Of a DNA stretch of 64,000 nt, positions 48,566 through 58,215 are shown one piece after another; within the stretch, counting starts at the first letter, position 1, and each line of letters opens with the position of its first letter. This DNA comes from Chitinophagaceae bacterium (GTDB lineage: Bacteria; Bacteroidota; Bacteroidia; Chitinophagales; Chitinophagaceae). Location: the NCBI GenBank assembly GCA_016713085.1, contig JADJPV010000002.1, forward strand, positions 1,178,001 to 1,242,000. Reading direction: 5' to 3'. The notes under the pieces were generated by a model that worked only from the letters and a program-made list of their open reading frames with translations, did no database searches and was not told where the DNA came from. The position numbers and the translations under genes were made by a program.

Positions 48566-48595
48566 AAAGGCGGCCAATGGCCGCCTTTTCTTTTT
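48566..48595 (+). terminator. Terminator of the transporter-ROK operon
   Basis: AAAGGCGGCC (48566-48575) pairs with GGCCGCCTTT (48579-48588) with a three-base loop, then T-rich sequence. Confidence 0.88.
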
Positions 48596-48662
48596 CCGTC
48601 TGTCAATTTCTTATCCACTAAATGCTTTGATTGAGTAAATTGAAACTTTAAACTTACATACT

Positions 48663-50687
48663 ATGCGTTCAACTCTTTTGGTTTTGTTAACCACATTACT
48701 TTTCATTTCCTGCAAAACAGAGAATAAACCGAAAACAGATGCACTTGCATCAAACATGGATACAACGGTTAATCCGGCAACTGATTTCTTTTTATACGCC
48801 AATGGTGGCTGGATTAAAAAGAACCCCATACCTGCTGATGAAAGCAGCTGGGGAATTGGCAACCTGGTAATAGAAGAAAACAGAACAAGACTCAGAACCA
48901 TCAATGAAAATGCAGCAAAAGAAGAGGCAGTTCCCGGCTCTACCAGTCAAAAGATTGGTGATTTCTGGAAGACAGCGATGGACACAGTATCAATCGAAAA
49001 AAACGGGTTGAAACCATTGCAGCCATGGTTCGAAAAAATAAACAGCATTAACGATCTGAAAAGTTTAAGTAATGTAATTGCACAGCTGGATAAGATTGGG
49101 GCATCTTCCATTATTGGAAATTATATTGGGCAGGATGCTAAAAACAGTGATGTGATTGCTTTACAATTCTGGCAAACTGGTTTGGGATTGCCTGAAAGAG
49201 AATACTATTTCAAGAATGATTCAGCCACAATCAAAATCCGCAACGCCTATGTAAAATACTTAGCCAACACGTTAACCATGAGTGGCATTGATGCAGCAAC
49301 TGCGGAAAAATCTGCAGCTGACATCATGAACATCGAAATGAAAATTGCTAAAGTTCACCGCAAGATTGAAGACTTGAGAGATCCTTATTCCAATTATAAC
49401 AAAATGAGCACGGCCAATTTTTACAAACTTACACCGTCACTTGATATGGAAGGTTATTTCAAAACATCAGGAATACCTTCTGTTGATTCAGTTATTGTTG
49501 GTCAGCCGGAGTACTATAAAGAACTGGAAAGTATTTTGCAAACAACTTCTCTCGACACATGGAAATTATTACTTCGTTTCCGGCTCATCAGCAGCTTTGC
49601 AGGCACTTTACCTGATGCGTATGGTAATGAAGCTTTTCAATATAATAAACTGCTGAATGGTGCCAAAGAAAGAAAACCACGGTGGAAAAGAGTGTTGCAG
49701 ACTGAAGAAGATATCATGGGTGAATTACTCGGACAGCTGTATGTAAAAGAATACTTCGGGGAAACAGCAAAGAAAAGATACACAGATCTGGTTGAGGCAA
49801 TCCGTACTGCATTGAAAGAACGGATAGCAACACTGCCATGGATGAGCGACAGTACCAAACAAAAAGCTTATGTGAAGCTGTCAACCATGAAAAAGAAAGT
49901 AGGTTATCCTGACAAGTGGAAGGATTTTTCAGCAATGAAAATTGGCGCTGAAAGTTATACTGACAACCTGATCAACGCAAATACCTGGTGGACGAATTAC
50001 TACATTAATAAATTAGGTAAACCCGTTGACAGAGATGAATGGTCGATGAGCCCACAAACTTATAATGCTTATTACAATGCAAGCAATAATGAAATTGTTT
50101 TGCCTGCGGGCATCTTTACGGTTCCGGGTTATCGTGATGAAGAACTGGATGATGCATTGGTATATGGTTATGCAGGTGCAACAACTATCGGGCATGAAAT
50201 AACACATGGCTTTGATGATGAAGGAAGACAGTTTGATGAAAAAGGAAACCTGAAAAGCTGGTGGACAAAAGATGATGAATCAAAATTTAAAGTTCGAGCC
50301 GATGTGATGGTGAAGCAATACTCAGCATACAAACCATTTGAAGGATATAACATTAATGGCAAAGCTACGCTTGGTGAAAACATTGCTGATCTTGGTGGTA
50401 GTTTATTGGGCTGGGATGCTTTTATAAAAACAGAACAGTATAAAAAGAATGAAAAGCTGGCTGGTTTAACACCTGCTCAACGTTATTATCTTGGTTATGC
50501 ATTGGGATGGCTGGGGCATACAAGAGATGAATCATTGAAAAACCGCCTGCTGACAGATGTACATTCTCCTGCTAAATGGAGAGTGAACGGACCATTTGTA
50601 AGTATGGATAATTTCTATACAACCTTTAATGTAAAACCGAGTGATGCCATGTATGTGGCTGACAGTGCAAGAGTGAAAATCTGGTAA
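48663..50687 (+). CDS. M13 family metallopeptidase (neprilysin/PepO-like) lipoprotein
   Basis: 674 residues. A lipoprotein signal (LLTTLLFISCKTENK) anchors it at Cys18. Zinc site HEITH in TTIGHEITHGFDDEGRQFD; third ligand Glu in LGENIADLGG; substrate-binding NAYYNASNNEIVLPAGI; C-terminal VHSPAKWRVNGPF. It degrades oligopeptides in the periplasm or at the outer membrane. It is a single-gene unit facing the epimerase gene, with an imperfect inverted repeat between them. The frame is intact. Confidence 0.94.
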   Translation: MRSTLLVLLTTLLFISCKTENKPKTDALASNMDTTVNPATDFFLYANGGWIKKNPIPADESSWGIGNLVIEENRTRLRTINENAAKEEAVPGSTSQKIGDFWKTAMDTVSIEKNGLKPLQPWFEKINSINDLKSLSNVIAQLDKIGASSIIGNYIGQDAKNSDVIALQFWQTGLGLPEREYYFKNDSATIKIRNAYVKYLANTLTMSGIDAATAEKSAADIMNIEMKIAKVHRKIEDLRDPYSNYNKMSTANFYKLTPSLDMEGYFKTSGIPSVDSVIVGQPEYYKELESILQTTSLDTWKLLLRFRLISSFAGTLPDAYGNEAFQYNKLLNGAKERKPRWKRVLQTEEDIMGELLGQLYVKEYFGETAKKRYTDLVEAIRTALKERIATLPWMSDSTKQKAYVKLSTMKKKVGYPDKWKDFSAMKIGAESYTDNLINANTWWTNYYINKLGKPVDRDEWSMSPQTYNAYYNASNNEIVLPAGIFTVPGYRDEELDDALVYGYAGATTIGHEITHGFDDEGRQFDEKGNLKSWWTKDDESKFKVRADVMVKQYSAYKPFEGYNINGKATLGENIADLGGSLLGWDAFIKTEQYKKNEKLAGLTPAQRYYLGYALGWLGHTRDESLKNRLLTDVHSPAKWRVNGPFVSMDNFYTTFNVKPSDAMYVADSARVKIW

Positions 50688-50698
50688 GGAAATCATTC

Positions 50699-50790
50699 AA
50701 CACAGAGTGAAGGAGTAACTGAGATACACGGAGATCAAATACATTCACTGTATTCTCTGTGTATCTCCAATTCTCTGTTACTCTGTATTG
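50699..50790. repeat. Long imperfect inverted repeat between M13 peptidase and epimerase genes
   Basis: The arms are about 37-40 bases (50699-50735 and 50751-50790), rich in CACAGAGT, GAGATACAC and their complements, with a loop near 50736-50750. They differ by a few substitutions and small gaps. This may terminate both convergent genes, or be a dispersed element; sequences of this wording are common in intergenic DNA of environmental bacteria (from memory). Confidence 0.55.
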
Positions 50791-50795
50791 TTATA

Positions 50796-51815
50796 TTAAA
50801 ACGGTTCGTTGAGTTCAATTCCCAAACCGGGTTTATCACTCACTCCTACTTTGCCATAATCGTATGTGATACCAGTTGCAAGATCTTCTGCAAGTAATAG
50901 AGGTCCATCCATATCAATATAGTCAACCAATGGAGCAAGGTGTGCAATAGCTGCTGAACCGATTGTGCATTCATTCATACAACCAATCATGACTTTCATC
51001 TCCAGTTCCCTTGCCTTGCTGATCATTCGTAAGCCAGGAGTAATTCCGCTGCATTTAGTGAGTTTAATATTAATGCCGTGAAAATGATGCTGACATTTTT
51101 CTACATCGCTTTCATACACGCAGGCCTCATCAGCAATTAATGGTAACGGAGATTCTTTATACAAAACTTTCATTCCCTCCCAGTTATCTTTTGCAAGAGG
51201 TTGTTCTACAAATTCTACTCCCAGCTCTTTTAGTAAAGGAATTTTCTGAAGGGCTTCTTCCAAAGTCCAGCCAGCATTGGCATCAACACGAAACACCGCA
51301 TCTGTATGCTTTCGTAATTCGGTTACCAATTCAACATCGCCGGGCACACCTACTTTTATTTTATAAATGGGCCATGGCTTTTCTTTCATCTTCTCCACCA
51401 TTTTTTCAACTGTATCGATGCCTATGGTATAATCACAGATGGGTGCTTTGCTGAAATCTAAATTCCAGAGTTGATACAATGGTTTGTTGCGGAGTTTTCC
51501 ATACATATCCCATGCAGCAATATCCAATGCACAAACAAGAAAATGATTTTGTGGAAATAAATGATGTAAGTAATGCCAGTAACGTTCTGGCTCCATGAAC
51601 GCAAATTTTTCAACAAACATTTTTTTGCGTTCAAGGTCTTCCATCATTTTCTCAACGGGAATATTGTAATAAGCAATGGCAGGCGCTTCGCCGTAACCCT
51701 TTGCCCCACGGTTTTCCAGCTCAACGACAAATGCCGGCTGATGTGTTTTTGTTCCCTTCGAAATAGTGAAAGGATATCGAAAAGGGAGCTCTGTTTTTTT
51801 ATACCGAATATTCAA
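50796..51815 (-). CDS. Dipeptide epimerase (enolase superfamily, muconate-lactonizing subgroup)
   Basis: 339 residues, starting at TTG 51815 (no ATG nearby; next residues NIRYKKTELPF). Enolase-superfamily capping domain, then a barrel with IYKIKVG (KxK acid/base), FRVDANAGW (metal Asp), FVEQPLA, LIADEACV and KLTKCSGITPGL. This pattern fits L-Ala-D/L-Glu epimerase-type proteins, which recycle murein peptides. It is convergent with an M13 peptidase, so peptide metabolism is plausible, but specificity could also be another dipeptide. Confidence 0.8.
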   Translation of the reverse strand: MNIRYKKTELPFRYPFTISKGTKTHQPAFVVELENRGAKGYGEAPAIAYYNIPVEKMMEDLERKKMFVEKFAFMEPERYWHYLHHLFPQNHFLVCALDIAAWDMYGKLRNKPLYQLWNLDFSKAPICDYTIGIDTVEKMVEKMKEKPWPIYKIKVGVPGDVELVTELRKHTDAVFRVDANAGWTLEEALQKIPLLKELGVEFVEQPLAKDNWEGMKVLYKESPLPLIADEACVYESDVEKCQHHFHGINIKLTKCSGITPGLRMISKARELEMKVMIGCMNECTIGSAAIAHLAPLVDYIDMDGPLLLAEDLATGITYDYGKVGVSDKPGLGIELNEPF

Positions 51816-51900
51816 GTAAAAATAATTGTTGTGTAAAATAAATCAACCCATCATAAAAGTAACGGTGTTTCTGCCGATAGTTACGCAGTTTAAATATCAT

Positions 51901-51925
51901 GAGACCTCTCCTTCGTCGAGGTGAC
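51901..51925. repeat. Short palindromic intergenic element of a type common in Bacteroidota
   Basis: ACCTC (51904-51908) faces GAGGT (51918-51922) around TCCTTCGTC. The wording resembles the widespread intergenic element that pairs a cgacgaagg core with short arms in this phylum (from memory). Nearby, 51976-52010 is a run of near-tandem tcaaatc-like heptamers, low complexity. Confidence 0.4.
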
Positions 51926-52014
51926 GTTCTAAGTTTCTTTCTGTTTGAAATAATAAGAATAACCGAATAAAGAAATTTTCAAATCATCAAATCTCCAAAT
52001 CTTCAAATTGCATT

Positions 52015-54711
52015 TCATCCTCTCCCACTCAACACCACATATCTTTTCAACTCATCATTGAATTCATCTTCTTTGATCAGATCTTCCAGTGAAATATGCA
52101 TCCTATATCTCCAGTAATGTTTTGGATTGGCTGGTACATTGATGCGTTCATCATTCGGATTTTCTCTCCGCAGCTTTTCACTCATGCCCAGCAATTCCTG
52201 TACCTGGAAAATACTCCACATAGCAGGTGACTGCAAATGCTGAGCAATGATACTCTGAACAATCCATGGTTCACAGAAATAAGGAGCTTCACCAAACTGC
52301 CCCAATTCACTGTTATAAAATTTCTGTGTTTGTGCCCTGTCTTCTTCCCACCAGCCACGAATCGTACTCATATCATGTGTACTTGGTGTAACTACACTTA
52401 AGTAAGGTGCATCTGCGGGATGGAAGAACTGTTTCTTCGGGTCTTTTGGCATGCGCTGAATTTCCAGACTCAGCATACCCAGTTGTTTCATTACATCAGG
52501 AACACAATCAGGCACCATACCCAAATCTTCACCACAAATGAGCATATTGGTGGAACGTTTGAGATAAGGCAATTTTGCAATAGCTTCTTTTCTCCATGCT
52601 TCATCCTGGCGCTTAAAGAAATAGTTTACATATAAATCTTCCAGTTTTGCTTTTGTATCCCCATCAAGATGTTTGAATGAAATGGTTGAACTCATGCTGA
52701 TGCGGAAATGAAACTGCTGCGCCTGGCTTCCTTCCACTTCAAACAAAATCACATTGCTGATACAATCATACAATCCTATTTTGATGCGGTTGTTCACTTC
52801 ATCCTTTTCCTGTTTTTCAAACCAGGCTTCTACTTTGCGCTGTGTATTGAATTCTTCTTTCAGTTCAAAGTATCCGTTATCAATATGATTCAGATATGGT
52901 TTCAATATTTCTGTATCGCCTCCCATTACTTCAGCCAATACAGAATCATTGATATACGGACGGCATAAACGTTGATAATCGAACCACAATCCCTTCTGAC
53001 TGAATTCACTGATATGAACAGGTGTAGCCGGTACAAAGTATCCGAGAATACCTTCTACAGCATGCATCGGAATACTCCAGATGCGGAAGAAACCAAGAAT
53101 ATGATCAATACGGAATGCATCAAAGTAATTACTCATCTGCTCAAACCTTCTGCGCCACCATCTGAAATCATCATCCATCATCCGTTGCCAGTTATATGTG
53201 GGAAAGCCCCAGTTCTGTCCTTTCACTGCAAAATCATCAGGAGGTGCACCAGCCTGCATGCTCATGTTGTATAATTCAGGTTCAACCCATGCATCGCAAC
53301 TGTTACGGTAAATACCAATAGGAATATCACCCTTTAAAATCACACTGTTTCGATGTGCGTATTCTGCAGCATCTTTTAATTGAAGATGCAGATGATACTG
53401 TACAAAATAATGAATGGCAATTTCATCGTAATGCTTTTGTCCGGGGGCAACAAACTTTTGTATTTCCTCTTCACTATAAACACTGAGTGTTTTCCATTGA
53501 TTGAAATCGGGTGTTTTATATTTATCACGCTGATAACTGAATGCAGCATAAGGCACCAGCCAGTGACGGTTAAGATCAAAGAACTCGAAGAACTTCAGAT
53601 CCTCATGCATCTCATCTTTTTGCAAAGCATACAATTCTTTGATCACTGCCCATTTCAATTTCATCACTGCTTCATAATCCATCTCAGGCAACTCATTCAG
53701 TTCCTTCTGTTTTTTTCTGATTGATTTAATGGCATTATGATTGGCATCGCCAGCCATTTCTTCAAGATTCACAAACATTGGATGCAATGCAAACGCTGAG
53801 ATAGCAGCATAAGGATAAGAATCCATCCAGGTGTTGGTTGCTGTTGTATCATTGACAGGAAGAATCTGGATCACTTTCATGCCCACTTTCTTCGCCCAGT
53901 CAACCAATGCGTTGATATCGGTAAACTCACCAACTCCAGTACTTTTTTGTGTACGTAAACTGAAAACATGAATGGCTACTCCGGCACCTTTCCATGTGTT
54001 ATTCGGCAATTGGGCAAAACCATCATGCAGAATACTGATTTTCTTTTTGCCGTAGCTGTCATATAAGATACGGTTGTTGCCTGTTTCAAAAAGTACAAAG
54101 GTTTTTGTTTTGATATTAAACACTCCATATTTATAAGCAACAGGAAAACTTTCGCTTGATAAGTTAAGTTTAGCTGTCCACCAGTTTCCTTCACGCTGCA
54201 TTAATACAGGCTCTTCTGTTTTCCATGTGCCGAGACTTGCATTGCTCCCTGCAATACAAAGCACCTCATCTTCTTTCAGTAATGGAGCTTTTGCTTTAAA
54301 AATATGTGTAACAGATTTAAGTGAATGCGGTTTGACGGGTGCTGCTTTTGGCAGCAACACTTCCTGGAAAGGCTGTGTGTAAAACGCATTTTCAAATTCG
54401 CCTGCATGATTCCATGTATCAATCAGGGTTACTTCATCAACTGCTAATTTCATTACTTCAACTATTCTGTCATCGCCCCATTCAAGGATGCTTTCACCAT
54501 TTTCATTTTTAAGCAGGTAGTTATATTGCAGTTCGTTTTCAAAGTCTTTACCTAACTCAGTGGTAGCCGTCCAGAATTCGTCTGTAAGGTATTGCATGGG
54601 TATGGCTGCGGACAAATCGTTGTTACCCAGCTGGGCACAATTCCCCGTAATAAACAGGCTTTGGCCATACTTAGTAAAGAAGCGGAGATAAAACTGAATC
54701 TTCATATGCAA
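52015..54711 (-). CDS. malQ: 4-alpha-glucanotransferase (GH77) with N-terminal starch-binding domains
   Basis: 898 residues. Two CBM20-like starch-binding domains lie at about 1-120 and 125-245 (FITGNCAQLGNND, LCIAGSNASLGTWKTEEP), then GH77: VIQILPVNDTTATNTW, nucleophile in FRIDHILGFFRIW, acid/base Glu in LICGEDLGMVPDCVP, and STHDMSTIRGWW. It transfers alpha-1,4-glucan segments between maltodextrins, linking the amylase product to glycogen. No signal peptide, so cytoplasmic. Its TGA stop shows that TGA is a true stop codon here. It is 149 bases downstream of the GH3 gene and may or may not be co-transcribed. Confidence 0.93.
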   Translation of the reverse strand: MHMKIQFYLRFFTKYGQSLFITGNCAQLGNNDLSAAIPMQYLTDEFWTATTELGKDFENELQYNYLLKNENGESILEWGDDRIVEVMKLAVDEVTLIDTWNHAGEFENAFYTQPFQEVLLPKAAPVKPHSLKSVTHIFKAKAPLLKEDEVLCIAGSNASLGTWKTEEPVLMQREGNWWTAKLNLSSESFPVAYKYGVFNIKTKTFVLFETGNNRILYDSYGKKKISILHDGFAQLPNNTWKGAGVAIHVFSLRTQKSTGVGEFTDINALVDWAKKVGMKVIQILPVNDTTATNTWMDSYPYAAISAFALHPMFVNLEEMAGDANHNAIKSIRKKQKELNELPEMDYEAVMKLKWAVIKELYALQKDEMHEDLKFFEFFDLNRHWLVPYAAFSYQRDKYKTPDFNQWKTLSVYSEEEIQKFVAPGQKHYDEIAIHYFVQYHLHLQLKDAAEYAHRNSVILKGDIPIGIYRNSCDAWVEPELYNMSMQAGAPPDDFAVKGQNWGFPTYNWQRMMDDDFRWWRRRFEQMSNYFDAFRIDHILGFFRIWSIPMHAVEGILGYFVPATPVHISEFSQKGLWFDYQRLCRPYINDSVLAEVMGGDTEILKPYLNHIDNGYFELKEEFNTQRKVEAWFEKQEKDEVNNRIKIGLYDCISNVILFEVEGSQAQQFHFRISMSSTISFKHLDGDTKAKLEDLYVNYFFKRQDEAWRKEAIAKLPYLKRSTNMLICGEDLGMVPDCVPDVMKQLGMLSLEIQRMPKDPKKQFFHPADAPYLSVVTPSTHDMSTIRGWWEEDRAQTQKFYNSELGQFGEAPYFCEPWIVQSIIAQHLQSPAMWSIFQVQELLGMSEKLRRENPNDERINVPANPKHYWRYRMHISLEDLIKEDEFNDELKRYVVLSGRG

Positions 54712-54860
54712 GAATTGGGCGGTAATTTAGGCAAAAAAAGGCCACAATGATGCTCTTTCCGGCTAATAGTAATCAGGTAGTTACCTTCCTGTACAAAGAA
54801 ACTCAAGCCGACTCTATTTCCTCCTCATAAAAGAGAGTTCTGCAAACGTTTACGGCTTTA

Positions 54861-57104
54861 TTATTTAATCAGCTCAAATTTGTCGTTCAGCCTGATATCC
54901 CTTGATGAGGCACCGATCATTACATCAAAATCGCCGGGTTCGGCTACCCATTGCAGTTGCTGATTATAGAACGATAGTTTTTCTTTACTGATGACAAACT
55001 TGATGGTTTTTGTTTCACCTGCCTTTAAACTGATCTTCTGAAAATCCTTCAGCTCCTTGATTGGTCTAACGATTGAACCAACCTTATCTCTTAAATACAA
55101 CTGAACGATTTCTTCTCCGTCGTATTTTCCTGTATTGGTAATGGTTACAGACACTTCAATCTGTTCATTGGCTTTCATTTTTCTCTTACTCATCTGCAGA
55201 TTGCTGTATTGAAAGCTGGTATAACTTAAACCATATCCAAATTCAAACTTTGGAAAAATAGATTCATCGTTATAAGAAGAATTATAATGCCGGTTACTGT
55301 CGTTTGTTGCCGGACGGCCTGTATTAAAATAGCTGTAATAAATCGGGATCTGTCCAACACTGCGTGGAAAAGTCATGGCCAGTTTTGCAGAAGGATTATA
55401 ATCTCCAAACAAAACATCTGCAATAGCGTTTCCTGCTTCACTGCCCAGCCACCAGGTATATAAAATAGCCGGTGCATTATCAGCTGTATAATTAAATACT
55501 AACGGACGGCCAGCATTGATCAGTACAACAACGGGTTTACCGGTTGCCAGTAATTCTTTCAGTAAATCTTCCTGCACACCGGGAATACTGAGATTACTGC
55601 GGCTCTTTGCTTCACCACTCATATCTCTTCTTTCACCAATGCTGAGGATCACAACATCTGACTGTTTTGCTATTGCAACAGCTTCTGCAAAACCATCTTT
55701 GTTGGTCCCTTCAATATCACATCCTTTTGCATACAATAAGATTGTGCCCGAACCCACTTTATTCTGCAGCCCTTCCCATTGTGTTACAATGTAATTCGAA
55801 TCAACACCGGGTACCTCCACATCCCAGAAACCTTTGTTCTGTTTCACCGCTTTTACCAATGGCCCGATGAATGCAATTGTTTTTGTGTTCTTTGATAAAG
55901 GCAATAAGTTATTTTGATTTTTCAGCAGCACAATACTTTTTGCTCCTGCTTCCCTAGCCACTTTTACATGCGCAGGATTATTTAATGCTGCCTGTTCTCT
56001 TGCTTCGTTACAGAATTTATACGGATCATCAAACAAACCGAGTTCAAATTTCTTACGCAGAATCCTTCTTACTGCATCATCAATCAAAGCCATCGGCACT
56101 TTACCATCTTTAATCAATTGCACCAAACTGTTTTTATAACAGCGACTTTCCATGTCCATATCACTGCCTGCGGTAATTGCAGACAATGCAGCTTCATACT
56201 GATTCTTTACATTACCATGGTTGATCATTTCTCCAATTGACCCCCAATCACTCACAACAAATCCTTTGAAGCCCCATTTGCCTTTTAAGATATCCCTTTG
56301 CAAATATTTATTTCCCGTTGCAGGCACTCCATTCAGATCATTAAATGAATTCATAAAAGTAGCAGCACCTGCATCTAATGCAGATTTGAATGGAGGAAGA
56401 TATGTTTCCCATAACATTCTGTCGCTCATGTCAACAGAATTATAATCTCTGCCACCAATAGCTGCCCCATAAGCAGCAAAGTGCTTGGCACAAGCCATCA
56501 CAGCATTTATATCGCCTAACTTATTTCCCTGGAAACCTTTTACTCTTGCATAGGCGATCTGCGACCCGAGGTAAGTGTCCTCACCAGCACCTTCCATAAC
56601 CCTTCCCCAGCGTGGATCACGGGCAATATCAACCATGGGTGCAAATGTCCAGTGAATACCGGCAGCACTTGCTTCTGTTGCAGCAATTCTGGCAGTCAGT
56701 TGAATTGCATTAAGATCCCAGCTGCATGCTTCTGCCAAAGGAATTGGAAACGTTGTTTTGTATCCATGAATTACATCCTGTCCAAACAGTAAAGGGATTT
56801 TTAAACGGGATTGCATGGCAATCTGCTGCCAGCTTCTTGTACGTTCAACACCAACTGTGTTTAATAAAGAACCAACCTGGCCATTTTTTATTTGTCCTAT
56901 TTTATTATTATCCGGCGTTACCGGTCCGGTTGCTACATGATCGTCATTATACTGATTCATCTGGCCGATCTTTTCTTCCAGTGTCATCAGCTTTAAAACG
57001 GAATCAACTTTCTGACTGATTGTTTTTTTCTGTGCAGCAACAGTTACAAGCTGGCTGATAGACAAGAGCAGCAGAACAGCTGCAAGAAAGTAGTTTTTAA
57101 ACAT
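54861..57104 (-). CDS. bglX: Beta-glucosidase, GH3 (BglX-like)
   Basis: 747 residues with a signal peptide (MFKNYFLAAVLLLLSIS), so periplasmic. GH3 N-domain: KIPLLFGQDVIHGYKTTFPI, MEGAGEDTYLG, and the nucleophile Asp in FVVSDWGSIGEM. GH3 C-domain: SIVLLKNQNNLLPL and DVVILSIGERRDMSGEA; fibronectin III-like C-terminus (EIVQLYLRDKVGSIVRPIKEL). It releases glucose from beta-glucan oligosaccharides. It lies in line with two GH16 genes, so it probably finishes laminarin breakdown. The frame is intact. Confidence 0.94.
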   Translation of the reverse strand: MFKNYFLAAVLLLLSISQLVTVAAQKKTISQKVDSVLKLMTLEEKIGQMNQYNDDHVATGPVTPDNNKIGQIKNGQVGSLLNTVGVERTRSWQQIAMQSRLKIPLLFGQDVIHGYKTTFPIPLAEACSWDLNAIQLTARIAATEASAAGIHWTFAPMVDIARDPRWGRVMEGAGEDTYLGSQIAYARVKGFQGNKLGDINAVMACAKHFAAYGAAIGGRDYNSVDMSDRMLWETYLPPFKSALDAGAATFMNSFNDLNGVPATGNKYLQRDILKGKWGFKGFVVSDWGSIGEMINHGNVKNQYEAALSAITAGSDMDMESRCYKNSLVQLIKDGKVPMALIDDAVRRILRKKFELGLFDDPYKFCNEAREQAALNNPAHVKVAREAGAKSIVLLKNQNNLLPLSKNTKTIAFIGPLVKAVKQNKGFWDVEVPGVDSNYIVTQWEGLQNKVGSGTILLYAKGCDIEGTNKDGFAEAVAIAKQSDVVILSIGERRDMSGEAKSRSNLSIPGVQEDLLKELLATGKPVVVLINAGRPLVFNYTADNAPAILYTWWLGSEAGNAIADVLFGDYNPSAKLAMTFPRSVGQIPIYYSYFNTGRPATNDSNRHYNSSYNDESIFPKFEFGYGLSYTSFQYSNLQMSKRKMKANEQIEVSVTITNTGKYDGEEIVQLYLRDKVGSIVRPIKELKDFQKISLKAGETKTIKFVISKEKLSFYNQQLQWVAEPGDFDVMIGASSRDIRLNDKFELIK

Positions 57105-57272
57105 GGCATTTATATTACTAATGAAACAATTCTAAAAGAATCAATCAAATAAGGCCAAAGCCGATCTGTTAAAAATAAAAAAGGCTTCTCACAATCCTGA
57201 TTACCAATTTAAGCAATGTAGTGCAAGGATGATGAAAACCCTATTATATAAATTGTTTACCTGTCGCCCGAT

Positions 57273-58082
57273 TTACTGATAAACTCTTACATAATCAATC
57301 ACCACTCGCTGAGGAAAGATTTTATCATCCACTCCAACCTTACCGCCTCAGTTTCCTCCTATTGCAATATTCTTCAGCAAATGAAACTCTTTATCATAAG
57401 GCCAGGTTTCGCTCCCTTTTCCTTCGTTCCTGAACTCGTAATACTTTTTATTATCAATTAAAAAAGAAATCACATCTGCAGTCCATTCAATAGAATACAC
57501 ATGAAATGCTGTTGACAGATCAGTAAGTTTTATCCCATTTGTTTTTTGTGTGCCAAGCATTCCATTATATGCACCTGTGTGCACACTGCCTAAAACAGAA
57601 TCGGGCCAGTACCCAACATTTTCCATAATATCAATTTCACCGCTTTTAGGCCAGCCCCCATATTCCCACTTAGTAGGTAACATCCAGATGGCAGGCCACA
57701 TACCTGTACCTGCAGGAAGTTTTGCACGGACTTCAATGCGTCCGTATTTCCAGTCGCCTTTATTTTTCGAAACCAATCTTGCTGAAGTATATTTTGCATC
57801 AGAAAAATTTTCTTTTCTTGCTTCAATAACCAGGTGACCGTTTTCTACCCTGGCATTTTCAAGGCGATCATGTGTATAAAATTGAAGTTCCTTATTGCCC
57901 CATCCGCAATTGTCAGGGCATCCTCTTCCTTTATCATAGCCCCACTTTGAACTGTCGGGCAATCCAGGTTGATTAAAATCATCTGACCACACCAGCTTTG
58001 TAAAAGAGGTCTGTGCAGTTGCATCACAAAAAACAAAGAGCTGTAACATGAAAAAAAACAACGTATATTTTTTGAGAATCAT
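57273..58082 (-). CDS. GH16 beta-glucanase with in-frame TGA near the end
   Basis: 269 residues if the TGA at 57348-57350 is read through; 244 if not. Signal peptide (MILKKYTLFFFMLQLFVF), then a GH16 jelly roll with the catalytic GEIDIMENVG (Glu, Asp, Glu pattern ExDxxE). Homologues end with a Trp where this gene has TGA (IAIGGN[stop]GGKVG), and the frame goes on to DYVRVYQ, the normal final strand, before a TAA at 57273. A single base change (TGG to TGA) explains it. The truncated form would lose the last strands of the sandwich. Role: endo-1,3-beta- or 1,3-1,4-beta-glucanase. Confidence 0.85.
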
Positions 58083-58215
58083 TGCTGTAGTGTTTTAATT
58101 GTTTGTACGAAAGACAAACCAGAAAAGAGTGAATGGTATTAACCAGAAAAAGCCGATACGATTCACTCCTCCATTGATTATAAATACTCGATTGTGTGCT
58201 GTATATCTATTTAGT

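Noticed and set aside
51976..52010. Possible CRISPR-like or tandem repeat (tcaaatc words)
   Set aside because: The units are seven to nine bases and imperfect, with no spacers; this is low-complexity sequence.
53376..54194. Open frames on other strands inside malQ, TamB and receptor genes
   Set aside because: They are shadows of strongly conserved genes on the opposite or shifted frame, with no family similarity or start context.
25579..57350. TGA reassigned to an amino acid, suggested by in-frame TGA in the GCS2 and GH16 genes
   Set aside because: TGA is the natural stop of ggt (9845-9847), the sigma factor (30724-30726) and malQ (52015-52017), and the two in-frame TGA codons would have to encode different residues (Gly and Trp).
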